Below, one piece after another: positions 7,867 to 15,248 of a stretch of 64,000 bases of DNA. The stretch spans positions 1,426,001-1,490,000 of the forward strand of contig NZ_CP122961.1 in NCBI RefSeq assembly GCF_029854215.1, in the 5' to 3' direction. Under the pieces are notes generated by a model. That model was given only the letters and a program-made list of their open reading frames with translations. It did no database searches and was not told the DNA's origin. The position numbers and the translations under genes were made by a program. Positions within the stretch are counted from its first letter, which is position 1, and every line of letters starts with the position of its first letter. Source of the DNA: Halomonas alkaliantarctica. GTDB taxonomy: Bacteria; Pseudomonadota; Gammaproteobacteria; Pseudomonadales; Halomonadaceae.

Positions 7867-9462
7867 ATGGAAGCCGTTTTAAAAGCGTTTTATGAACAAC
7901 AGCCGAATGCCAGCGTTTCTAATCAGCGTGTGGCGTTTGGAACCTCCGGTCATCGCGGACGTTCCCTCGAGTGCACCTTTAACGCCTCGCATATTTACGC
8001 GATCACCCAGGCGGTAGTCGATTATCGCCTTGAGGAAGGCTATCAGGGGCCGCTGTTTTTAGGTTTCGATACCCACGCGCTTTCGCGCCCTGCCTGGGAG
8101 TGCGCGCTGCAGGTGTTGGCCGCCAATCGGGTACCGGTATTTGTCGAGAAAGATCACGGCTATACTGCTACGCCGCTAATTAGCCAGGCGATTCTGCACC
8201 ACAACCGCCCTCAAGGGCAGGCGGTGCCCAATATGGCACTAGCGGATGGCTTAATCATTACGCCTTCGCATAACCCGCCGGAAGATGGCGGCATAAAGTA
8301 CAACCCGCACCACGGTGGCCCAGCGGATACCGATGCCACCGGTTGGATTGAGCAGCGCGCCAACGCTTATCTGCTGCGCCAATTAGAAGACGTGCCCACC
8401 GTGCCCGTTGACGAGGCGCTTGCCCATGCTCAAGAGTATGATTTCACCGCACATTACGTCGCCAAGCTCGGTAGCGTGGTCGATATTGCCGCGATTCAGG
8501 ATGCGAACTTAGCTTTAGGCGCCGACCCTATGGGCGGTACGGCGTTGCCGGTATGGCAGGCGGTAGCGGCGCATTACCGCCTAAACCTTGAAGTGGTAAA
8601 CACGACGGTGGATGCTGAGTTTGCATTTATGCCACCGGATCATGACGGCAAAATCCGCATGGATTGTTCAAGCCCTGCGGCGATGGCCAATCTGCTCAAG
8701 ATTAAAGACCGCTTCGATATTGCTTTCGGTAACGACCCCGATGCTGACCGCCACGGTATTGTCGATGCCAACGGCCTGATGAACCCGAACCACTTTTTGG
8801 CGGTGTGCATCGATTACCTAATGACCCACCGCCCCGAATGGACTGCTAGCTTAAAAGTCGGCAAGACGCTGGTATCGTCTTCAATGATTGATCGAGTCGT
8901 AGCTTCTCACCAGCGCGAGTTGTATGAAGTGCCCGTGGGCTTTAAGTGGTTTGTGGAAGGTCTGCACGAAGGCTGGCTGGCCTTTGGCGGCGAAGAGAGC
9001 GCCGGCGCTAGTTTGCTAACCCGCGACGGCAAGGCGTGGTCCACCGATAAAGACGGAATTGTGCTGTGTTTGCTGGCGGCAGAAATCATGTCGGTCACCG
9101 GTAAAACACCCAGCGAGTATTACCGCACGCTCACCGAGCGTTTCGGCGAGCCTTTCTATAAGCGTGTAGATACTACCTGTTCACCCGAAGAGAAAGCGGC
9201 GTTTAAAAACCTGACTGCCGAGAGCGTGACCGAGCAGCAACTTGCGGGTGATCCGATTACTGCCGTGCTTGTCAACGCGCCCGGTAATGGCGCTGCTATT
9301 GGTGGTATCAAGGTCACCACCGAGAACGGTTGGTTTGCCGCCCGCCCCAGCGGCACGGAATCGCTTTATAAAGTCTATGCCGAAAGTTTCAAAGGCGAGC
9401 AGCACTTAGATGAGTTGATTGAAAACGCCAAAACGCTGTTAGCCAAGGTGTTGAAAGGGTAG
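7867..9462 (+). CDS. pgm: Phosphoglucomutase (alpha-D-glucose phosphate-specific)
   Basis: Interconverts glucose 1-phosphate and glucose 6-phosphate, feeding sugar-nucleotide synthesis for surface polysaccharides and glycogen. The 531-aa product has the phosphoserine loop TPSHNPPEDGG (Ser134), the metal-binding DPDADRHG loop, the sugar-specificity loop GGEESAG and the phosphate-binding RPSGTES near the C-terminus. Length is close to the usual 545 aa of bacterial Pgm. A GAGGAAGTGAG ribosome site precedes the ATG. It converges on the rfaH-like gene with only 27 bases between the stops. Confidence 0.95.
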   Translation: MEAVLKAFYEQQPNASVSNQRVAFGTSGHRGRSLECTFNASHIYAITQAVVDYRLEEGYQGPLFLGFDTHALSRPAWECALQVLAANRVPVFVEKDHGYTATPLISQAILHHNRPQGQAVPNMALADGLIITPSHNPPEDGGIKYNPHHGGPADTDATGWIEQRANAYLLRQLEDVPTVPVDEALAHAQEYDFTAHYVAKLGSVVDIAAIQDANLALGADPMGGTALPVWQAVAAHYRLNLEVVNTTVDAEFAFMPPDHDGKIRMDCSSPAAMANLLKIKDRFDIAFGNDPDADRHGIVDANGLMNPNHFLAVCIDYLMTHRPEWTASLKVGKTLVSSSMIDRVVASHQRELYEVPVGFKWFVEGLHEGWLAFGGEESAGASLLTRDGKAWSTDKDGIVLCLLAAEIMSVTGKTPSEYYRTLTERFGEPFYKRVDTTCSPEEKAAFKNLTAESVTEQQLAGDPITAVLVNAPGNGAAIGGIKVTTENGWFAARPSGTESLYKVYAESFKGEQHLDELIENAKTLLAKVLKG

Positions 9463-9489
9463 TTCTTTATCCGTCGTTAGAGCGCCCAT

Positions 9490-10014
9490 TCACTGCTCAT
9501 TTTTTTGTAGGCTATTCACTGCTATATCAAGGTGCTGAGGCCTGTTAAGCACATTAAGCAAGACGATGGCTCGCTCTTCCCCTTTGCAGCGTGTAAAGAT
9601 AGCTTCGAGGTCTTTGAAGGGGCCGTCGGTGATGGTGACTTTCTCACCAGCGCTGAAGTAGGTGTGGATGCCTTCCTGGTGGTGTGGCTGAGCACGGAGG
9701 GTTTCAACGAGCTGTGAGGGTACTGCGACAGGCCTGTTGCCGAAGGTAATCAGACGCAGAACGCCGCGGGTGGAGCGAATGGGCCCCCAGTTGCTGGCTA
9801 CCTGATCTAAACAGATAAACAGGTAGTAGGGGAATAGCGGTTCGGTCACGACAGTGAGCTTACCCTGGCGTTTTCGTTGGCTACTCAGCACAGGGTGAAA
9901 CACTTCATAACCTTGGTTGGTGAGATGTTCGGCGGCGCGAAACGATTCACCGCCTTTGCATTGAATAACGTACCAAGAAGGTATCGTATCCTCTGCGTCG
10001 CTGAAAGAATCCAT
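9490..10014 (-). CDS. rfaH: RfaH-like transcription antiterminator (NusG paralogue)
   Basis: RfaH joins RNA polymerase at ops sites and suppresses termination in long operons for LPS, capsule and other surface structures. The N-terminal NGN domain (WYVIQCKGGESFRAAEHL, then TEPLFPYYLF, then STRGVLRLITFG) and the C-terminal KOW-type domain (GEKVTITDGPFKDLEAIF, LLNVLNRPQHLDI) align closely with E. coli RfaH. I take the ATG at 10014 (174 aa) because AAAGGA lies just upstream; an ATG at 10032 is also open but has no ribosome site. Its target operons and ops elements are not in this window. Confidence 0.88.
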   Translation of the reverse strand: MDSFSDAEDTIPSWYVIQCKGGESFRAAEHLTNQGYEVFHPVLSSQRKRQGKLTVVTEPLFPYYLFICLDQVASNWGPIRSTRGVLRLITFGNRPVAVPSQLVETLRAQPHHQEGIHTYFSAGEKVTITDGPFKDLEAIFTRCKGEERAIVLLNVLNRPQHLDIAVNSLQKNEQ

Positions 10015-10391
10015 CCGTTCGTCCTTTGGCATAGCGCTTATTTACTGTGTGTACTTCAACGAGCTGGCTACGGTAGCATCTTGTCTTATGCATGTACCGT
10101 TCTATCAATTTTTTTCTCGCAGTCTTCCAAGCGCTTTGAAACCTGTAGTTTAGGGGGCTTGTTAGGCGCTTGCGTTAATGTTTAGCTCCTTACTTCAATG
10201 TGGCGGTCATGTAAAGATCGCGCAGGGTTGATACCTGTCAACGTATGCTAGATTATAATGTTGGTAAAATTGTCTGATAAAAGTTTGGCCTCTATTACCA
10301 CCACCCGTAGTAACAGCAAATGGATATACATTCTGCAGTTAATCTATAAATTTTGGGGCAGTCAGTGCGTCTCGCTGCCCCGCTGAAACGC
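10015..10391. other. Intergenic region between rfaH and the diguanylate cyclase gene
   Basis: This gap separates two divergent genes. I see no ORF of note and no ops element (GGCGGTAGN2T). There is a consensus-like -10 box (TATAAT at 10254-10259) on the plus strand, with only a poorly placed TTGATA upstream at 20-base spacing. It could drive the cyclase gene. Nothing else is recognisable. Confidence 0.4.
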
Positions 10392-12386
10392 ATGCATATC
10401 TCCCGCTCCTTAAGAGGCCGGCTACTGCTGGGCCTTGCGGCTACCTGGTTTTTGGTCGTTACCCTACTTTTGGGCATGTCCTGGCAATTGGGTAAAACCA
10501 TGGTGCAAGAAACCAATATGTCGCACCTGCGTTATGAAGCCACTCTTTTGGCAGATGAAGTCACCCAACAGATTGAGCTACGTTTTCAGGCATTGGAGCG
10601 CCTGCGTGGAAGCATTGGTGCAACCAATGATGAGGGTTGGATCAGCTATCAATTGCAGCAAAACGATAGTCTGCTGGCCTGGTTCGAGGGAATTGTCGTT
10701 GTTAATCGCGAGGGTACGGTCGTGGCCGATTGGCCCGCGATCGTTGGAAGAGTGGGGCTCGACACCACAGAGCTTGAGTACTTTCATATGCTGCGCGGTA
10801 CGCTTCGACCCTATGTAAGTGAGCCGTTTGAAGGGCGAGCTAGTGGGGTGCCCATGGTCCTGGTTAGTGTTCCTCGCCTTACGGAACAAGGTGAGTTTGA
10901 TGGCTTTGTGGCAGGCATTCTTAGCCTTGATTCAGGGGGGGTCTTTAGTCGTTTAGCCAAGGTGCGCTTGGGCGAAAATGGCTATGCGGGCATTGCTACT
11001 GCGTCGGGAAAAATCTTGTATCACCCAGATCGCTCGTTAATTAATGCGCCCGTCCCTGACAAGTCATTCAACCCTGGGTTGGATCTGGCCCGGGACGGCT
11101 GGGAAGGAGACAGCATTGGTCAATTATTAAATGGTCAAATGGCGCTACAGTCCTATGCCCAGATATGGCCTGCCAACTGGGTGGTGGGTCTCTACATGCC
11201 GGTACAGCAAGCGCAACTGCCCTTGGCTGGCTTTATCCAGCAATTGTGGTGGTTATGGGTACTTTTTGCGCTTTCCATGTTGCCCCTCCTGTGGTGGATG
11301 TTGGGCCGAGAGCTTTCGCCCTTGAGACATTTGGAAAAGCAGATTGGTGAAGTGGGGCTCGGCTACCGAGAGAACGTCAGCCTTGCTACCAATATGCAAG
11401 AGTTGCAGCAGGTAGCGAGCACCTTCAACCGAGTAGAAGAAGAGCGTCAGCTTTTACTTGGTAATCTTCAAGAACGTGAGGCGTTTCTAGACTCGGTGCT
11501 CAATGCCGCGCCTCAAGGCATGTTTGTCGCCAATATGAACGGCGACATTACCTATATGAACCCCGCGTTATTAGAAATGCTGGGGGTTTCCGCTGACGCA
11601 CCCATGGAGACATGGCTAACGCAGATCCATAATGATGATATCGTCGGTGCCAAGGATTTGTGGCTGCATAGCCTGCGCACTGGTAATGATTTTGTTCGTC
11701 AATTGAGGTTTTTACGCAGCGATAAAGAGCTGCTGTGGCTGGATATTCATGCCCGCGTGGTCACGCTTTCTCAAGATGGCCATACCCTTGGTTTAGTCGG
11801 CGTTGTAAAAGACATTACCGAGCGCCGCGAGCAGGAAGCTATTCAGCGTTGGGAGGCGGAGCACGATCCGTTAACCGGGCTGTTGAATCGCCGTGGCTTC
11901 GAGCGCCGCTTGGAAGAAGCCTTTGCCGATTTCCAAAAAACCAGTACGCCGTCAGCTCTTCTGCTGTTTGATTTAGACCACTTCAAACCTATCAATGACG
12001 AAGGCGGCCATGCCCTAGGCGACGAAATGTTACGCCGTATTGCGCAGGTGGTGGCTTGGGAAGTGCGTCGTAGTGACCATGTGGCTCGCCAAGGGGGGGA
12101 CGAGTTTGGCGTGCTGCTCCCCAGCTGCACCCTGGCGCAGGCGATGAGGATCGCAGAGTCATTGCGTCAATCGGTCAGCGAAATCTCCGTCACTCATGCA
12201 GGCAAAGAGTACATAGTCACTTTAAGTATCGGCGTGACGACCTTCGATGAAGTTGACTCTAGTGTGGTCGATGTTTTGGCGCGCGCCGATGCCGGTAGCT
12301 ACAAAGCCAAAGAGCACGGGCGCGATGGGGTTGTGGTTAATATGCCCCATGATGATGTCATGGAGCTTTTCGACTCGCAGAAATAA
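10392..12386 (+). CDS. Diguanylate cyclase with periplasmic Cache, PAS and GGDEF domains
   Basis: Makes the second messenger c-di-GMP from two GTP. A first membrane helix follows the N-terminus (RGRLLLGLAATWFLVVTLLLG). A periplasmic double-Cache sensor of about 240 residues and a second helix (WWLWVLFALSMLPLLWWML) come next. Then come a short HAMP-like linker, a PAS domain (about 370-480) and a GGDEF domain. The active-site loop GGDEF is intact. An RxxD inhibitory site (RRSD) sits exactly five residues before it, so product inhibition is expected. I prefer the ATG at 10392; a TTG at 10353 would add 13 residues. The Cache domain probably binds a small extracellular ligand, not identifiable here. 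Confidence 0.9.
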   Translation: MHISRSLRGRLLLGLAATWFLVVTLLLGMSWQLGKTMVQETNMSHLRYEATLLADEVTQQIELRFQALERLRGSIGATNDEGWISYQLQQNDSLLAWFEGIVVVNREGTVVADWPAIVGRVGLDTTELEYFHMLRGTLRPYVSEPFEGRASGVPMVLVSVPRLTEQGEFDGFVAGILSLDSGGVFSRLAKVRLGENGYAGIATASGKILYHPDRSLINAPVPDKSFNPGLDLARDGWEGDSIGQLLNGQMALQSYAQIWPANWVVGLYMPVQQAQLPLAGFIQQLWWLWVLFALSMLPLLWWMLGRELSPLRHLEKQIGEVGLGYRENVSLATNMQELQQVASTFNRVEEERQLLLGNLQEREAFLDSVLNAAPQGMFVANMNGDITYMNPALLEMLGVSADAPMETWLTQIHNDDIVGAKDLWLHSLRTGNDFVRQLRFLRSDKELLWLDIHARVVTLSQDGHTLGLVGVVKDITERREQEAIQRWEAEHDPLTGLLNRRGFERRLEEAFADFQKTSTPSALLLFDLDHFKPINDEGGHALGDEMLRRIAQVVAWEVRRSDHVARQGGDEFGVLLPSCTLAQAMRIAESLRQSVSEISVTHAGKEYIVTLSIGVTTFDEVDSSVVDVLARADAGSYKAKEHGRDGVVVNMPHDDVMELFDSQK

Positions 12387-12526
12387 TCTCTTAAAAACGT
12401 TCAAAATTGCTGTATTAAGCCTAGAGCGCTTTTTGGTCGACAAAACTTGCTCAGCAGTAGAGTATAAGCGGGAACTAATTTGTTGTTTGAAGCCGTTATT
12501 AAATCAAGGCTGACCGAGAAACTGTT

Positions 12527-13474
12527 GTGAACCTACTTGAACTGTTTGCCCGCACGCTTGATGTCACGCTGCCTGTATTCACGATGGTATTTTTAGGCCT
12601 AGCCCTAAAGCGCTTGAAATGGATCGATAGCGCTTTTGTCTCGACCGCTTCGGCACTGGTATTTAGAGCAACACTCCCTACCTTGATTTTCCTCAGTCTG
12701 ATAAAAGCCGACTTAAGCGTCGCGCTGGACGTTTCGCTGATGGTGTTTTTTGCTGCTGCTACGCTCGGCCAGTTCCTGCTCAGTTGGGCATGGGCGCACT
12801 ACCGTGTTGCTCGCCAGGATCGCGGTATTTACGTTCAGGGCGCGTTTCGCGGTAATTGCGGGGTAGTGGGCTTAGCATTAGCGGCGGGGATGTACGGTAA
12901 CTATGGCCTGTCGGCGGGCAGCCTTCTGCTGGGCGTGGTGATTGTGATGTACAACGCGCTTTCGGTTGTCGTACTGGCATTCTACCAACCTGGCCAGGCC
13001 ACCGATTGGCGTAGCCTGCTCAAGCATGTAGCAAAAAATCCGCTAATTATTTCCGTATTTGCGGCATTACCCTTCACCGCGCTCTCGATTCCGCTGCCCA
13101 GTTGGGTGATTACCTCGGGGGACTATTTTGCCTCGTTAACACTCCCTCTGGCGTTGATCTGTATTGGCGCGACGCTCTCCGTTTCAAGCATGCGCAACAG
13201 CAGCCAAGTGGCACTAGGCGCTAGCTTGATGAAGATGGTAACGCTACCGATACTCTCTACATTGGCGGCCTGGATGATGGGTTTTTCAGGCGAACAGCTG
13301 GGCTTGCTGTTCCTCTTCTTTGCCAGTCCCACCGCCGCCGCCAGCTTTGTGATGGTGAAAGCGATAGGCGGCAATGTACCACTAGCGGCCAATATCATCG
13401 CCATCACCACGCTGATGGCGAGCATTACCGTTACACTGGGCGTCTTTGCTCTGCGCTTACTCGGTTGGATATAG
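12527..13474 (+). CDS. Auxin efflux carrier (AEC) family transporter
   Basis: A 315-aa protein with about ten membrane helices in two inverted halves, matching the AEC family in length and pattern. It has the conserved GxxRGNxGVVGLAL-like segment (FRGNCGVVGLALAAG) in the first half and FASPTAAASFVMVKAIGG in the second. Bacterial members move malate, malonate or other small organic anions, and the specificity is not readable. The start is GTG at 12527. The gene stands alone between the cyclase gene and the tRNA. No terminator is obvious after it. Confidence 0.87.
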   Translation: MNLLELFARTLDVTLPVFTMVFLGLALKRLKWIDSAFVSTASALVFRATLPTLIFLSLIKADLSVALDVSLMVFFAAATLGQFLLSWAWAHYRVARQDRGIYVQGAFRGNCGVVGLALAAGMYGNYGLSAGSLLLGVVIVMYNALSVVVLAFYQPGQATDWRSLLKHVAKNPLIISVFAALPFTALSIPLPSWVITSGDYFASLTLPLALICIGATLSVSSMRNSSQVALGASLMKMVTLPILSTLAAWMMGFSGEQLGLLFLFFASPTAAASFVMVKAIGGNVPLAANIIAITTLMASITVTLGVFALRLLGWI

Positions 13475-13495
13475 GGTTGAATAGCGCCAACGCGA

Positions 13496-13525
13496 TTGGC
13501 CCTGCCTAAGCCGACGCGTTATACT
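13496..13525 (+). promoter_or_regulatory. Putative sigma-70 promoter of tRNA-Arg
   Basis: TTGGCC (13496-13501) and TATACT (13520-13525) are separated by 18 bases. They are followed by a GC-rich discriminator (ACGCGCCCGCC), typical of stringently controlled stable-RNA promoters, and lie about 40 bases before the mature tRNA. Confidence 0.6.
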
Positions 13526-13566
13526 ACGCGCCCGCCAGTTTAGAACGAATAAGTTAGAGCGATTAA

Positions 13567-13643
13567 GTCCCTGTAGCTCAGTAGGATAGAGCAGCCGCCT
13601 CCTAAGCGGCAGGTCGCAGGTTCGACTCCTGCCAGGGACGCCA
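13567..13643 (+). tRNA. tRNA-Arg (anticodon CCU)
   Basis: A 77-base cloverleaf with encoded CCA. The acceptor stem is GTCCCTG/CAGGGAC, the D arm contains AGCTCAGTAGGATAGAGC, and the anticodon stem GCCGC/GCGGC encloses the loop CTCCTAA (anticodon CCT). The T arm is CGCAGGTTCGACTCCTGCC-like. It reads the rare AGG codon. Its 3' end is repeated imperfectly at 19072-19090, marking it as an integration site. Confidence 0.97.
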
Positions 13644-13645
13644 TT
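13626..13645 (+). repeat. Putative attL: tRNA-Arg 3' end
   Basis: CTCCTGCCAGGGACGCCATT covers the T-arm/acceptor 3' portion of the tRNA, the CCA and two further bases. The copy at 19072-19090 is the same except for one missing G. Direct repeats of a tRNA 3' end are the usual footprint of tyrosine-integrase insertion. Confidence 0.75.
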
Positions 13646-13782
13646 CCCATCGCAAAGCCTCCTCAGCGTTAACCTGAACCCCTCGCAATAGTGGCTTGGT
13701 GCCCAAGTGCTAATGGGTAGCTGTTAATTTCTATTCAGCATCCGCACACTAAGTTTGAAAATAATAACTAAATGGAATAGCC

Positions 13783-14067
13783 GTGCTTATTAAAGCAGTG
13801 ATGTTGATGCTGGCGCTATGCTGGGCAGGTATGGCTAGTGCCGAGCAGCCGATTGATGCCCCTGGCAATTGGGTAACGCAAGCCGAGCTTCTGGTAAGCG
13901 AAGAAACCGCCGAATGCGATCTGCTTTTCGATGCGATTCCTGAAGAGCTGTTCTTGGCACAGGGTGGATGCTGTCGTAGATGCTCTCGCGGAAAAGCATG
14001 TGGAGACTCATGTATCAGTCGTAATTACACCTGTCGTCAACCTAGAGGGTGTGCTTGTGATGGATAG
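13783..14067 (+). CDS. Small exported cysteine-rich protein
   Basis: A 94-aa protein starting at GTG. A Sec signal peptide (LIKAVMLMLALCWAGMASA, cut before EQPIDAP) leaves a mature protein of about 74 aa. The C-terminal third is packed with cysteines (GGCCRRCSRGKACGDSC, then a Cys four residues before QPRGCAC). I recall similar C-terminal CxxC..GKxCGDSCIS cysteine clusters in uncharacterised proteobacterial proteins but cannot assign a function; metal binding or disulfide knotting are both possible. The gene lies just inside the tRNA-flanked segment and has its own terminator 18 bases downstream. Confidence 0.7.
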   Translation: MLIKAVMLMLALCWAGMASAEQPIDAPGNWVTQAELLVSEETAECDLLFDAIPEELFLAQGGCCRRCSRGKACGDSCISRNYTCRQPRGCACDG

Positions 14068-14084
14068 GTGAACATACGTGATAT

Positions 14085-14116
14085 GAGAAAGCCCCGCCCC
14101 TGTGCGGGGCTTTCTC
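14085..14116 (+). terminator. Intrinsic terminator after the cysteine-rich gene
   Basis: A GAGAAAGCCCCGC / GCGGGGCTTTCTC stem of 13 bp with a short CCCTGT-type loop. The downstream arm ends in CTTTCTCGTT rather than a clean T-run. The A/T-rich stem ends would allow it to work in both directions. Confidence 0.8.
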
Positions 14117-14803
14117 GTTATAGGGTAGGCAAAGCATAGACACGGCTTACAGCGGCACACAGCGGCTATATGGGATGGTTGCCAAGGGATACGCCCCCAG
14201 GCCGCCGCACCCTACGGCGCGTTGTCCCCCACTCGCCTGCGGTGTTCGCTTGTGGGGTATTTCTTCATGCACCTTGCAAAATGGGTAAAATCCCTCTGTT
14301 GCTGGGCTGTAGAAGGGTTTTTGGTGCATGAAAATCACGCGAATTCATGCGAAGTTATGCACTTTCAACAGGCAAGAGAGAGTGGAAGATCCGAAAGCCA
14401 GGCCACCAACTGGCCGATAGCTTATAAGGACATTCCTGATAAGGCCTTGCAGTACCGGGGCGTTCCAGTGAGTAGCGACGCAGGGTGGTCTAAAATCTCA
14501 GTGTTTTTGGTTGTACAGACTTAGGAAAATGATGAATACTGCTTAAATATATTGAAGTGGGGGTTGTAGTGGCCGATAGGTGCTAATTAGCTTGCAATCA
14601 TTGACCTGCAAATCGCCAGCCATCGTTGAATGCATCTATAGACCAGGTTAGTGCTTCATCACAAGTGCGTATAAGTGTTTCTATTCACTACTAGCCTCTG
14701 TACTTATGTCCGACTTTATTCTGTCCAAAGCGGCCATGCTGGTGAAGACTAATATCATAGCGGCCTGTGCAATGCTCCTTAAATGTTTCTCCTCGGAGGT
14801 TCA
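14117..14803. other. Gene-poor stretch inside the tRNA-Arg segment
   Basis: Almost 700 bases without a convincing gene. It holds a small hairpin (CCCCAC/GTGGGG, 14227-14257) and a 67-base palindromic element at 14265-14331. A 100-codon open frame at 14222-14524 has no ribosome site, odd composition and runs through both hairpins, so I do not call it. Integrase remnants were looked for and not recognised. Confidence 0.5.
14265..14331. repeat. 67-base palindromic element
   Basis: Perfect 9-base outer arms (TCATGCACC at 14265-14273; GGTGCATGA at 14323-14331) enclose a second, slightly bulged pairing (AAAATCCCT at 14287-14295 with AGGGTTTT near 14314-14321). The layered symmetry suggests a structured RNA, a small palindromic repeat or a recombinase site. 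No second copy was seen in this window. Confidence 0.45.
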
Positions 14804-15088
14804 ATGAAAAACAAAAAATTTGCAGTAGATTTTGATACACCTGCAGATATTCACCCTTGCAACGTTTACGTAGGCCCGAGCAGAGGTTATAGCGGATATC
14901 AAGCAGTGGTGATTCTTTACGTATCATCTCGAACAGGTGAGTTCAATAGCCCTGAAGGGATAGCAATGAGCTTCGATGTGGAGAACAATCTCTTTAGGAC
15001 GGAGCAGGAAGCCATTGATTGGGCAGAAAATTGGATTATTAACAAAGCAAAAACCAGTATTATTCTTCGCGAAGTCGATAATACTTAA
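14804..15088 (+). CDS. Hypothetical protein, 94 aa
   Basis: A small protein not recognised as a known family. The ATG at 14804 is chosen because CGGAGG lies six bases upstream; an in-frame codon at 14783 has none. The sequence is soluble, mixed alpha/beta and slightly acidic. It has a GYSGYQAVVILYVSS strand segment and a C-terminal helix (TEQEAIDWAENWIINKAK), similar in outline to small single-domain proteins with a beta-sheet followed by a helix. Base composition is AT-rich like the next two genes. It sits 160 bases upstream of the OLD-type nuclease and may be its partner, which is inference from position only. Confidence 0.65.
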   Translation: MKNKKFAVDFDTPADIHPCNVYVGPSRGYSGYQAVVILYVSSRTGEFNSPEGIAMSFDVENNLFRTEQEAIDWAENWIINKAKTSIILREVDNT

Positions 15089-15248
15089 AAAATGAGAAGT
15101 GTGCTCCCTGTAGAGTTGGCAAGGCTTTGCCACTACTATGTGGCTACAGATCTACTTTAAAGATGAGTGTTATGGCTCTGGCTGATAAATTAAGAGGGTT
15201 GATTTTTTAGTATAAGAAAAATCTAGATTAAATAAAAAGGAGTATGTT

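Noticed and set aside
10015..10391. ops element for RfaH
   Set aside because: GGCGGTCATG near 10202 fails the ops consensus GGCGGTAGN2T after the first six bases.
14222..14524. 100-codon open frame in the island
   Set aside because: No ribosome site, unusual composition, runs through two hairpins and matches no family; probably chance.
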